Part shown: positions 1-8,825 of the stretch, piece after piece
How the letters are laid out: every line of letters starts with the position of its first letter
How positions within the stretch are numbered: position 1 is the stretch's first letter
DNA from: Tritrichomonas foetus
Lineage: Eukaryota > Parabasalia > Tritrichomonadida > Tritrichomonadidae
Direction: 5' to 3'
Assembly: GCA_001839685.1 (NCBI GenBank)
Contig: MLAK01001312.1
Coordinates: 1-21,340 of the forward strand
DNA: 21,340 bases
Notes under the pieces: model-generated
Told to the model about the DNA's origin: nothing
The model's database searches: none
Seen by the model: only the letters and a program-made list of their open reading frames with translations
Translations under genes and position numbers: made by a program

Positions 1-185
1 GCGAGGGATTTCAAAAAGTTTTATTATTTTCAGGAGGTACCGAAATCACTTCTTACTAATACTAACTAAAACATTGGTAGAAAAACTCACAGTTTGAAAT
101 TATGAGACGATTAAAATGCTTACAATTTGATTTGTGAATAACTTTTTCTGAATAGCTTTTCTGAACGTTTATAATTTAAGGATTA
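1..185. other. Left edge: 5' flank of the coiled-coil gene
   Basis: No coding region is visible here. A perfect TCACTT initiator-like word lies at 46-51, but it is about 140 nt from the next gene's ATG, much further than in the other genes of the window. A short upstream ORF (ATG at 102, stop at 135-137) lies between. A stop codon at 177-179 closes the long frame just upstream of its first ATG. I see no trichomonad-type intron signal (GTATGT ... ACTAACACACAG). Confidence 0.4.
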
Positions 186-3100
186 ATGTTTTCGTCAACT
201 TCTTCCAGCATTCAACGGCTGAAAGAAAAAATTGATGCACAAAGCGATTTTGATTTCGATTCATCTCAAAATGTATCCGAGTTATTAGGAAGTATGAATG
301 CTTTTTTATCGCCATCGTCAAATCCAACATTTTCTTCTCCAACAATTTCTTCGCAAAATGATGAAGACGAGCATTTACTTGACTTTTTAAATGATTCACA
401 AATTGACTTAAATTTTGATTCCAATTTTTTCCAAACAACAGATTCGAATTTCAATTATTTATCCTCAACGCCGCCAAAAATTGTCACAAAAAATAAGAAT
501 AAATACAAATCAAAAAGAAATATCATTAAACAAAATATAAAATCAAATGTTAACAATTCAAATAAGAATTCAAAATATGATCTTGATTTGCAAGAAAATG
601 CTATGATCAAAAAATTACCATATAATTCAAATGTAATTTCTGATCATGCAAATGAATATGAAGAAATATCTAATTTTATTGACACTTTTAATTCGCGTTT
701 TAATTTGAAAGCAGTTGATTTGAATGATGTTCTTGATATGGTTGAAATGATGAAATCATCACAGATTATTGAAAATGCTCAATTAAAAATGAATTCTGTG
801 AAAAAGCAAAATAATCATTATCTCAATGAATCTTTTAATCAAAAATTCCAAACTCAACAAATTAAAATTTCTCAGCTTCAAAATGAAAGAGACGATCTTC
901 AATCAAAATTATCTGAAGCGCATAATCAAATTTCTTCATTACAGAATCAGATTTCATCATTACAGAATCAAATAAATAATATGAAAAATACGAATAACTC
1001 CATTATGGAAACTAACAAGGCACAACAAAATGATATATCAAATTTACATTTATCTCTAAAATCAGTTCATGAAATAGTTGAACAACAAATTAAAGATATT
1101 TCAAATTTAAGTGAGCAAAATACCAAACTATTTGATGTTATGAACAAATTGGAAACAATTAATCAAATTTATGATAATTTATATATGAGTACAACATCTC
1201 AAATTCAACAATTACAACAAAAATTAAAACGACAAGAAAATTTCACAAATCAAAAACAATTGGATTATTCTCAACCCAAAAATGGAAATGACTATACAGA
1301 TGAATTTTATTCAAGTATGTGTTCAGCTGTTTTAATGGTTGATAATTGTTTACCACATGATATTGTTGATCAAATTCATATGATTCGCGACGATTCGGAA
1401 AAATCTCCGAAAGATAGATTATTGCTAATTATCAAAAGTATAGTATCATCATTAACTTTATATATCGAAAATCTAAATCAAAAAGATAAACAATTCTTAC
1501 AAATGAAAGAACAATCGAAAAAATATCATAGGAAATGTTGTGATGTATTGTCAATGTATGAAGAAGAGCTAGTATTTTTACAAACTTTAACACATAGTAC
1601 TGATTTACAGTCTGCTGTTTTTTCTCATAAGGGAATATCAGGACCTATAATGCTTAACGATAACTGCAAAATGGAATTGATCCGACAATGTGCAATTTTA
1701 GGTGGATTTGTTGAAGAAACAATTGGATGTATATCTTCAGAAGAAAATTTTAAAGAAAACTTTGAATGTCCCGAATATATTGATCCTATGAATGTTTTTA
1801 AATTACTTCAGCAATCATCAATGGAATCAAAACTCTTAAATATTTTAAGTAGAATTGATGATTCATCAGACAATCTTGAAATCAGAGAATTGTTTGATAT
1901 TTTGGCAGCACAAGTTTATATTAATGAAGTATTAAAGAATTATTCAACTGAACTTCAAGTTCGAATATCTCAAAATGGAAGAGACATTTTAATGCTAAGG
2001 CAGGAAATTGAAAACAATAAAAAACAAGATCCTAAGCAAGCGATTGATTTTAATAGTTCAAACATATCATATGATTCAAGCTCTGTCAATGATCAAAAGT
2101 GTAAAACTTTAAGTAAACTTGTTAAAAAATATCAGCATCGAGAAAAAAGATTGAAACGATTCATTTCCAAATATGTTGAAATGAATGATGATTCAAATAT
2201 TGTAGATGTGATTACTGGAATGATTACACAAATGATCGAACAATTACAAGCATCACAAACGTTATCATTAAATAGTAGCCAGCAATTATCTAATCAACAA
2301 ATTGAGGAATCAAAATTAAGAGCAGAGGTTGAAAAATTACAAACAGAAGCCAAAGAATTAGAGTCCAAATATTTTGAAGAAAAAAACAAATCCAAACAAA
2401 AAGAAGCTGAAAAACATACTAATCCAAAAATTGATGTGAGAATTGAAACATTAAGTAAAGAGTTTCAACAACAGCTTGATAATTTCCGTGTAAAGCTTCA
2501 AGAAGTCCAAAATCAATCCCAAAACTGGCAAAATGAAGTTCAAAAATTGAATAATATCTTAAGTCAAAAAGATAAGCATATTGAAGAATTAAATACTGAG
2601 AATAGTTCGAACAAATCTAGCTACGAAATGTCATTAAGCGATGTAAAAGCAAGATTAGATTCATCAATAAGTACAATCAAATCACTTACTCAAGAAATTA
2701 AACAATATGAAATTGTTTTAGAAAAAGCGAAAAAGCAAAGACCAAAAATGATGAAAGAAATTGAAAGACTTCATTCAGAAAATAAAAGTTTAACAGAAAC
2801 TTTAAATCAACAAAATTCCCTTATTAAAGATGAATATGAATCAAAAATTAAGAGTTTAAGTGATGAAATAGAAGCTAAACAATCTGAATTAAGCTCGCTT
2901 ATAGCTAAAAATCAACAACTTTCTTCTGATGTAGCTACATTGTCAATGGAGAAAAAGTCTTTTGAATTAAAAATTAATACACTTGAAAAGCGAATAGATA
3001 TAGAAAAGCAAAATATTATCGCACAGTTTTCTGCTAAAAGTAATGCTAGTCAAGTTGAGTTATCTCAACAAATTAATAATCTTAAATCCCAAATTTATGA

Positions 3101-3860
3101 TGCAATTGAGCATCTCTCTCAATTTATTACAATCACTTCGGACGACACAAAGAATGATGATCAACATAGTACTGATAATTTACACTCTATTGTAATGAAA
3201 ATTGAAAACGAATTTACTCGAACTAGAAATATTCAAAAATTATATATAGAAATGCTCGATGACATAACTCAAGTTCAAAAACTATTGAGTCTTGGATCTT
3301 CCGAAAAAGTTGCTAGTCATGTTAAAGAAGTTCTATTAATCCAAGAATCAAATCAAAACTTGCATAATGAAATTATTAGGAAAGCCAAACAAGATAAACT
3401 TGAAATTGATAGACTCAAAAAGTCATTAAATAAATACGAATCACAATGCTCATCACTAAAGCATTGGGAAAACTGGGCACGCAGAATTTATCGAGTTATT
3501 CATGAATCAGATGTGCAGCAATTAAATAATGATGAGCTTAGACTCAACTTAGAAGAAGCATTATTATCATCAGTTTCACATAAATCAACATTACTTCGAA
3601 TTGAATCTTTAAGAGCACAAAAGAATATTCTCCTTAAATTCGATAATTCCATCATTCAGTCAAGTAAATTTGTGAAGCCAACATTACATTCATTGATTGC
3701 AATATTAATTTTTGTACGTAGATCACAAATCCAAGCTGGATGCCTTCCACTTCCAATTCATCATCAGGATTATCAGCCTGTCTCTAGAAAGGAAAATGTT
3801 ATGCCAAAAATTACGAAAAGCAAAACTCATAAAATAACGAGAAATCGAGAGTTTTCATAA
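186..3860 (+). CDS. Long coiled-coil protein, unknown function
   Basis: A 1224-residue protein that I do not recognise beyond its fold class. Residues 1-165 are Ser/Asn/Asp-rich and probably disordered. Heptad-like coiled coil runs from about 228 to 345 and includes an exact duplication of the heptad ISSLQNQ near residues 249-262. A less regular helical segment follows at about 375-620, then more coiled coil at about 640-760, 770-1000 and 1085-1120. The last roughly 130 residues are different: a Trp-containing helical block (HWENWARRIYRVIHES), then leucine-rich amphipathic helices (to ILIFVRRSQIQAG) and a basic tail. There is no signal peptide or membrane span. Centrosome, basal-body or tethering proteins of trichomonads have this overall look, but that is inference. 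The start at 186 is the first ATG after an in-frame stop; no clear initiator sits near it, so Met38 (297) remains possible. A UAAA word lies about 20 nt after the TAA stop. Confidence 0.85.
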   Translation: MFSSTSSSIQRLKEKIDAQSDFDFDSSQNVSELLGSMNAFLSPSSNPTFSSPTISSQNDEDEHLLDFLNDSQIDLNFDSNFFQTTDSNFNYLSSTPPKIVTKNKNKYKSKRNIIKQNIKSNVNNSNKNSKYDLDLQENAMIKKLPYNSNVISDHANEYEEISNFIDTFNSRFNLKAVDLNDVLDMVEMMKSSQIIENAQLKMNSVKKQNNHYLNESFNQKFQTQQIKISQLQNERDDLQSKLSEAHNQISSLQNQISSLQNQINNMKNTNNSIMETNKAQQNDISNLHLSLKSVHEIVEQQIKDISNLSEQNTKLFDVMNKLETINQIYDNLYMSTTSQIQQLQQKLKRQENFTNQKQLDYSQPKNGNDYTDEFYSSMCSAVLMVDNCLPHDIVDQIHMIRDDSEKSPKDRLLLIIKSIVSSLTLYIENLNQKDKQFLQMKEQSKKYHRKCCDVLSMYEEELVFLQTLTHSTDLQSAVFSHKGISGPIMLNDNCKMELIRQCAILGGFVEETIGCISSEENFKENFECPEYIDPMNVFKLLQQSSMESKLLNILSRIDDSSDNLEIRELFDILAAQVYINEVLKNYSTELQVRISQNGRDILMLRQEIENNKKQDPKQAIDFNSSNISYDSSSVNDQKCKTLSKLVKKYQHREKRLKRFISKYVEMNDDSNIVDVITGMITQMIEQLQASQTLSLNSSQQLSNQQIEESKLRAEVEKLQTEAKELESKYFEEKNKSKQKEAEKHTNPKIDVRIETLSKEFQQQLDNFRVKLQEVQNQSQNWQNEVQKLNNILSQKDKHIEELNTENSSNKSSYEMSLSDVKARLDSSISTIKSLTQEIKQYEIVLEKAKKQRPKMMKEIERLHSENKSLTETLNQQNSLIKDEYESKIKSLSDEIEAKQSELSSLIAKNQQLSSDVATLSMEKKSFELKINTLEKRIDIEKQNIIAQFSAKSNASQVELSQQINNLKSQIYDAIEHLSQFITITSDDTKNDDQHSTDNLHSIVMKIENEFTRTRNIQKLYIEMLDDITQVQKLLSLGSSEKVASHVKEVLLIQESNQNLHNEIIRKAKQDKLEIDRLKKSLNKYESQCSSLKHWENWARRIYRVIHESDVQQLNNDELRLNLEEALLSSVSHKSTLLRIESLRAQKNILLKFDNSIIQSSKFVKPTLHSLIAILIFVRRSQIQAGCLPLPIHHQDYQPVSRKENVMPKITKSKTHKITRNREFS

Positions 3861-4919
3861 CAACTTCTTTGTTTATATGTAAATAATAGATTATATTATC
3901 TTTATTCATCTTTACTTGTATTTACTATTTTCTTTTTTAGCTATGTTGCCATTTCCCAGTCAAATCATAGGAAATGATTCCAATAGTAGATTATTTATTG
4001 TCATACCCTTCAAATACAACTTCACCAAATTGATCTCGAACATGCGAGGAAAAAATTCTTTGGTTTTCAATTCTGTTGAATTTTATGGATCTTTTCGGGA
4101 ATCAATCTGAAGTTATTGGTGACTAAAAATTCTGCCTTTTTTTGGAATATCATTTATGTTTTTGTATTATAAGAACTGTTGTGTTAACATCACGCCAATA
4201 TAAATTCAGGAATGCCAAATAAATTACAAAAAAGTGACCAACTTCAAAGATACTTAAGAAAAATGTCCAAAACAAAACAAATCAAAGGGTTTTCAACTTT
4301 ACTTAGTCACTAAATTATCCCTGATATGTAATCAGAGAAATCAATATATTTTTTATAAATGCAAGATTAAAAAATTTTCATCTGATAACAATTCTTTTTT
4401 TTTTACTCTCTCTGTATATCCACCCAATGATATCTCAAGAAGATCTTTTACTTATCTCTAATATTGAAAATAGATATCATATAACAAATTACCGATCAGA
4501 ATTCAATTCAATCAAAATTCAAGCCTTCAGAAGATTATCTGAAATCATGTTTCTCCAAATCATTCGATTAATTTTTGTTTATATTTCAAAAATAATTTTT
4601 TTTTTTTATATTTCATTGAATAATATACTTTTGATGTGTTGCTTGAGAACCCGGAAGAACAAAATTTTTCTATGATTCATGACGTAATGATGACTTTTGA
4701 CAAATAATGTAACCATTTTTATGTGTAATCATACGTCAGCTGACATGTGATGAAAAACAAAAAGCTGAAAATACAGAAAAAAAGAAAAAAATATTTAAAA
4801 TATTTAAATATGATTTTTACGCATTAGGAAATTACATTCTAAGTGATTTATTGTGAGTTTAAAAATAGTTGAGGGAAAATGAAAAATTAATATATTCCGA
4901 TTATAATAAGTTAACAATT
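3861..4919. other. 1.06 kb spacer between convergent genes
   Basis: The coiled-coil gene (+) and the endosulfine-like gene (-) both end into this spacer, so it should hold only two 3' ends, yet it is over 1 kb long. Two short open frames occur: 55 codons from the ATG at 3943, and 82 codons from the ATG at 4427, the latter hydrophobic with long T runs. Neither has an initiator close to its ATG or a recognisable domain, so I do not call them genes. The 3940-4110 stretch is less AT-rich than its surroundings. A palindrome at 4728-4751 is listed separately. Confidence 0.5.
4728..4751. repeat. Imperfect 24-bp palindrome with perfect GTCAGCTGAC core
   Basis: The centre GTCAGCTGAC (4735-4744) is a perfect 10-bp palindrome. 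The flanks ATCA (4728-4731) and TGAT (4748-4751) also pair, giving 10 of 12 complementary pairs. A TGACGTAA word, resembling a bZIP/CRE half-site, occurs about 50 nt to the left (4680-4687). It could be a dimeric protein binding site or chance; nothing nearby shows which promoter it would serve. Confidence 0.35.
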
Positions 4920-5372
4920 TCAAAAGAATAGTTTGGTTGTTGGACTTGACTTGTCGTAGTTTTCGAGGGCTTTGCTCACCTCGAAGTATCCTGGAAGGTT
5001 TTTGTTATTTTCATTGCCCATTTCTGAAGAGTTGAAAAATTTGATATTTCTGCGTGAATTCCTTTCATTTATGTTGATGGGCAATTTCCCGAATTTTGCC
5101 GTCTTGATACAGCCATTTACGGATGNAACACCATTTGGCGTAATGTTGACTGTCGTGTTGTTTCCCTGCGGGGAATTGCAAGCACTGAATCCGAGGATTG
5201 AATCTGGGGCTCCACAGGCCTGCTGGTGGACGAATGAGCCGACTGCAAAATATGACGGAAGTGAAGTTTCATCACGTGTCGGCTGTGATGAGGCGAGTAC
5301 TGTCGAGTCGAAGAATTTCATATTATTACGGCGAGCTTGAGCAGCTTGGTGTGGTTTGAGTTTTCCGTACAT
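4920..5372 (-). CDS. Small protein with two endosulfine/ARPP-19-like motifs
   Basis: A 150-residue soluble protein built from two similar copies. Copy A (residues 2-44) runs YGKLKP, then RRNNMKFFDST, then LPSYFAV. Copy B (94-132) runs FGKLPI, then RRNIKFFNSS, then LPGYFEV. The order [YF]GKL-P, a basic stretch, [FY]FDS, then LP resembles the conserved core of endosulfine/ARPP-19/Igo proteins. In that family the Ser of FDSGDY is phosphorylated by Greatwall/Rim15-type kinases and the protein then inhibits PP2A-B55. Here the equivalent serines would be Ser23 and Ser115, but GDY is absent and copy B has FNS, so function is uncertain. A TCATTT initiator lies 13 nt upstream of the ATG, which supports this strand over an overlapping 122-codon frame on the other strand. 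Base 5126 is N and affects codon 83 (NCA: Ser, Pro, Thr or Ala). The family assignment is inferred from motif order only. Confidence 0.7.
   Translation of the reverse strand: MYGKLKPHQAAQARRNNMKFFDSTVLASSQPTRDETSLPSYFAVGSFVHQQACGAPDSILGFSACNSPQGNNTTVNITPNGVXSVNGCIKTAKFGKLPININERNSRRNIKFFNSSEMGNENNKNLPGYFEVSKALENYDKSSPTTKLFF
5126..5126. other. Ambiguous base (N)
   Basis: This is the only non-ACGT base in the window. It falls in the first position of codon 83 of the minus-strand endosulfine-like gene, so it cannot create a stop. It may be a base-call ambiguity or an allelic/paralogue difference. Confidence 0.95.
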
Positions 5373-5381
5373 TCAAATAAA

Positions 5382-5387
5382 AAATGA
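5382..5387 (-). promoter_or_regulatory. Initiator (Inr) TCATTT of endosulfine-like gene
   Basis: On the minus strand the word TCATTT matches the trichomonad Inr TCAYTW. Its A (+1) at 5385 would give a 13-nt 5' leader before the ATG at 5372, a normal length for trichomonad mRNAs. Confidence 0.6.
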
Positions 5388-6294
5388 ATGGTGAATTAAT
5401 TGAATAGCAAATAAATTTTCACAAATTGAATTTTTACAAACATTCTATTGTCATCAAAATTGTGATAGATTTTGATCGGTTTTTAAATTAGATTTGAAAA
5501 TTGTGAATGTTAGTCAGCCAATTTAAAAAATAATTGAGAATGTTATTCCATTTTCAAAACAGCTTTTTCTAAAGTTTTCATGCTTCTTTGTATTTTGAGA
5601 AGTTTTTCAAATAAAATTTTGGAATTCTTTCTTGATATCCTGGTAAAAAAATAATATTTCTTTCATTATAGTAAATGTATATAATAACGAATTATTTTAA
5701 ACATTTAAAAATTTTTATTTAATAACATAATTTCTTTAAGAAGAAGATATTCCTAATATAAATTATTATGTATTATCGTAATAAAATATTAGAATTCCAT
5801 TTGTGTGTGATGGTTAATTAATTGTGTTGATACAATTTTCTGAGAAATAAATGGTCAATATTTCTTAGAAATTCATCAATTCAAACGGCAAATCGTTAGT
5901 TAAACTAACTTAGTTTCATCTTTTCGCGAAACTGACATGATGACAATTCAAAAAGACCAATTAATTTACGAAAATGTATCTGTCAGTTCAATGCAACGTT
6001 TGGTCAATTTATGGTGAAATTTTCGGGCTTGACAGAATTTGTTTGAAACATGTCTGTTCCAATCTTATCAATTATTCAATGAAAAAGTAAACTTTTTGAT
6101 AATATCCTATCGAAATGACTTAACCAGAATGTTTCATTTTTTCAGTGTTTATATGGCCTAATGTTAAGAATCAATGATCTCTATCTAACGTGAAAAAGTT
6201 TGTAATGAAGATCGAAAAAGTTTACAGAAAAGTGACGGTTGCCGTTTATTAATTGCTGATAAAAAAAACTTTTCGAAAAACAAAATCAAAAATT
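5388..6294. promoter_or_regulatory. 0.9 kb divergent promoter region
   Basis: This region separates the divergent endosulfine-like (-) and helical-protein (+) genes. The left half is very AT-rich. From about 5883 it holds a run of symmetric elements: AAACGGCAA at 5883-5891 with its exact reverse complement TTGCCGTTT at 6239-6247; the palindrome GTTAGTT-A-AACTAAC at 5895-5909; the arms AGTTTC (5912-5917) and GAAACT (5928-5933) around a 10-nt loop; and the 8-bp palindrome TTCGCGAA at 5923-5930. ACGGTTGCCGT (6235-6245) is itself a small hairpin. No coding region is supported. The role as regulatory sites is inferred. Confidence 0.4.
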
Positions 6295-6894
6295 ATGTCT
6301 GAATCACAGCAATCCAATGCACAAAACGCTATTCAAAGGATGATGCTCCTTCCAGCAGTTGCTAAAAATCGCTTTCAGGAAACAGCAGAGTTAAATCAGC
6401 AGCTCAGCCTTGTTGCTGAATCACAAAATTTGGTTATTGAAGACTTGGCTGTGTCTATTCCAGATCTTGACGAAATTGTTAAGAAGACTGAAGAAGTTGA
6501 CCAAGATCTCGAAAAGGTTGACCAAATGCTCCTCAATTCTAATCATGCTCTCTTAGAATTATTAACAACGAACTCAAATAAGCCAGCAAGTGCTCCAGGA
6601 GCCGTTCTTTCATCAGTTATATCTAATGTTCAAAGAGCTCTTTTCGACGTCGCTACAGAAGCTGCAGGAAAAGGCCAAACAAATGTGAATTTACTTCATT
6701 TGATCGATATTGAAGACCAAGTTTCAAAATTGATCGAAGACATGATGTCTAGAAATATGTATCCAGAAAGTGAAGATGGAATGCAGAAGCGTGTTGATTA
6801 CATTTCACAGCATAACCAGAAGATTGTTCAATTCTTGCAGATAATCAAAAGCATACAAGAGAAGCAAGCTGCTGCAGCTGCACCTCAAGAATAA
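6295..6894 (+). CDS. Small all-helical protein, unknown function
   Basis: A 199-residue acidic protein starting MSESQQ. The open frame extends upstream to 6253, but only through a TTG codon; 6295 is the first ATG. A weak initiator-like TCAAAA lies about 10 nt before it. Predicted structure by eye: helices at about 22-50, 56-93, 101-125, 128-155 and 160-190. The second has strong heptad character, with Ile/Val/Leu spaced three and four residues apart between charged residues. The tail is Ala/Pro-rich (QAAAAAPQE). There is no signal peptide, membrane segment or catalytic motif. Size and helix pattern would suit a small subunit of a coiled-coil complex (tether, nuclear-pore, kinetochore or Mediator-like), but nothing in the sequence picks one. 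A TAATAAA word about 60 nt after the stop is a likely polyadenylation signal. Confidence 0.8.
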   Translation: MSESQQSNAQNAIQRMMLLPAVAKNRFQETAELNQQLSLVAESQNLVIEDLAVSIPDLDEIVKKTEEVDQDLEKVDQMLLNSNHALLELLTTNSNKPASAPGAVLSSVISNVQRALFDVATEAAGKGQTNVNLLHLIDIEDQVSKLIEDMMSRNMYPESEDGMQKRVDYISQHNQKIVQFLQIIKSIQEKQAAAAAPQE

Positions 6895-7606
6895 GCGATA
6901 TTTATATCTCTATACTCAAAATGTCTATTATTTATTAATGAATCTTCTTTAGAAGTAATAAAAAATGGATTTTATTCTGATTATTGTTTTTTTACCTTTT
7001 TATTACATTTGATTTAATTCGAATACTGTTTTGGTTTTTGTTGAACTGAGTTACAAATCTGAGTAATGATATGTACATCAAAATTTCATTCACTCTAGTA
7101 GAAAGAAATTCAAGTAAACTTAGAATTGCAGCAAAAGTAAGTTTTTTTGAAATACGAAATTGATGATAATAAAAAAAATTCAAATAACACATTGAGATAA
7201 AGCATTATAAATCGTTTGATGTCACTAAAACGAGTTATGAGCGATCTTTTATATTCATAATCTAATTGTTCAGACATCGAATTTCTATGAAAATACAATT
7301 TATTTCCAAACATCAACTATCAATTGAATCAGATTTATAGATTTCATCCAGTAAATATTTAGGAAAGATTAATTGTTTGAAAACACATAAAAACTGATCT
7401 ATTTTTATATTTATCCATATGCTAATCATCATCCAGCAATTTGTTTGAATACAAATCCATGAATTTTCAAATAAAATAACTACTATCTGTCATTCAGATT
7501 AAATGGTCAAAGATTCAACCAAATAATGACGTAAAAACACAGAAAAGAGAACAAAAGGAAATAAAAGGAAAAAAATATTTACAGATTAAATTTCTAAGAA
7601 TTCTAT
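6895..7606. other. 0.7 kb spacer between convergent genes
   Basis: The spacer holds the 3' ends of the small helical protein (+) and the acyltransferase (-). It is AT-rich. Short minus-strand frames of 66-68 codons overlap each other in different frames and have no recognisable motif. I see no RNA gene or long repeat. Confidence 0.5.
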
Positions 7607-8815
7607 TTATTGCTTATAAACTTCTTTAGCTTCTTCATAGACATCACCAATAGTTCTATCAAAAGAAACATTTCCAATGACATGATTTACAACTGCCTCC
7701 ATTCTTCTTGCCTCATCTGGGCTTAATGTGTGTGGATTCCATCTGAAACGAGTGACCAAGTTATTTTGTTGTCCATCGTCAACTGAGAATCCCATATTTG
7801 CGATAGTATATCTTTCGTAAGCCTTCATTTCCATAGAAATCCACAAATTGGTGATTGGTTTCTTGATTTTAATTGGACCAATGTTTGAAATTTCAAAGTA
7901 GTTTCCAGGAATTATTTTTCCATTTTGTGGAGAGTGGAAAATTCCAAATTGTTCGTGACGAGCAAGTTTATCATTTAGTGATTTTCTCATAATTTGAGCA
8001 AATTGAGACAAATTCATATCAGGTGTGACATTCTTGATGTATGGAGAAATGAATGCAATCATGCTGAGATGGTCAAAGTTAACTGGAACAGATAACCATT
8101 TTCTTAAATCAACAACGGTGTTCATTCCAAAAGAGTTCATCAAATGTCTTTCTTGCGCACAAGCTGCAAAGAAATTAGCGAGATAAGTTTTTTCAGTCAA
8201 TTTTTGCGGTGCCCTTGTTTTTGGATTATAATCAAATTTGAAATCACTTGGTTTCCAATATTTGGTCAGGTATTGATCATATTCCAAGTGGTTGATATTC
8301 TTTTCATCATGTGAAAAGACGCGTGTCAAATTTTCATCAATGAGGTTTCCTTTCACATCAGTTGGAGATTTGTCAATGAGGTCTTTGAAAGCATCTTCAT
8401 TTTCAACTTTGAATGGTGGCAGATTTTTAGGAATTTTTCCGAAATTCTCAATCAGGAATCTGAAATAACCGCCATCGCTGGCAAGGTGAGCAACATTTAG
8501 GACAACTTGTCTATCGTTGTAGGCTATGCTGCCAACAGCATCACTGAAATTTGGAGTGAAATGTTGGAATGTATATTTTGCAGCATCTTGTAAAAGGTCG
8601 AAATGGCGTGGAAGTTTGTGAATCTGGATTTCATTCATTCCACTTTCGATTGCAGTTTCTGTCCATCGAGTTCGAAGTCCGATAACGGATTTGGAAAAAT
8701 ATTCGAGTGCTTGGTCAACTGCAGAAGAAGTGTCGAATTCTAAACCAAATTGAAGAAAAGAGTTGAATTTTCTCCACATTGCTGATTCTGGTGGGATTTT
8801 CTTTGAGAAGGACAT
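7607..8815 (-). CDS. CAT/condensation-superfamily acyltransferase
   Basis: A 402-residue soluble protein with the marks of the chloramphenicol-acetyltransferase/condensation-domain superfamily (BAHD, PapA, alcohol acetyltransferases). The active-site HxxxDG is HLASDG at residues 110-115, with His110 the expected general base and Asp114 structural. A VDLRKWL strand (234-240) matches the 'vdlR' strand after the crossover, and NYFEISNIGPIKI (305-317) matches the 'sN.G' strand late in the fold. A C-terminal segment around residues 357-376 fits the usual end of the domain. Length is normal for a single domain. There is no carrier-protein domain or signal peptide, so a stand-alone cytosolic transfer of an acyl group from acyl-CoA to an alcohol or amine is likely; the substrate is unknown. 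The start is well supported: TCACTT (Inr) lies 8 nt upstream. The stop reads caaTAAATAG, so the UAAA signal overlaps the stop codon. Confidence 0.8.
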   Translation of the reverse strand: MSFSKKIPPESAMWRKFNSFLQFGLEFDTSSAVDQALEYFSKSVIGLRTRWTETAIESGMNEIQIHKLPRHFDLLQDAAKYTFQHFTPNFSDAVGSIAYNDRQVVLNVAHLASDGGYFRFLIENFGKIPKNLPPFKVENEDAFKDLIDKSPTDVKGNLIDENLTRVFSHDEKNINHLEYDQYLTKYWKPSDFKFDYNPKTRAPQKLTEKTYLANFFAACAQERHLMNSFGMNTVVDLRKWLSVPVNFDHLSMIAFISPYIKNVTPDMNLSQFAQIMRKSLNDKLARHEQFGIFHSPQNGKIIPGNYFEISNIGPIKIKKPITNLWISMEMKAYERYTIANMGFSVDDGQQNNLVTRFRWNPHTLSPDEARRMEAVVNHVIGNVSFDRTIGDVYEEAKEVYKQ

Positions 8816-8819
8816 AAAA

Positions 8820-8825
8820 AAGTGA
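8820..8825 (-). promoter_or_regulatory. Initiator (Inr) TCACTT of acyltransferase gene
   Basis: A perfect TCAYTW match on the minus strand. With A at 8823 as +1 the leader before the ATG (8815) would be 8 nt. A second TCACTT word lies about 15 nt further upstream. Confidence 0.7.

Noticed and set aside
50..80. TACTAACTAAAACA resembling the trichomonad intron branch point
   Set aside because: The 12-nt ACTAACACACAG end and a GTATGT 5' site are both absent, and the downstream frame needs no splicing.
3943..4110. 55-codon frame, and on the reverse strand short stretches resembling BspA-like leucine-rich repeats (IPEKIHKI)
   Set aside because: The reverse-strand stretches are broken by stops and too short to prove a repeat family; the forward frame has no initiator or domain.
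4427..4675. 82-codon frame on the plus strand
   Set aside because: It is hydrophobic mainly because of T runs, has no initiator word near its ATG, and shows no recognisable motif.
4972..5340. 122-codon frame on the plus strand opposite the endosulfine-like gene
   Set aside because: The minus-strand frame is longer, has an initiator at 13 nt and shows an internal protein repeat, so the plus-strand frame is its shadow.
6253..6294. 14-codon N-terminal extension of the small helical protein
   Set aside because: It would start at TTG; the first ATG is at 6295.
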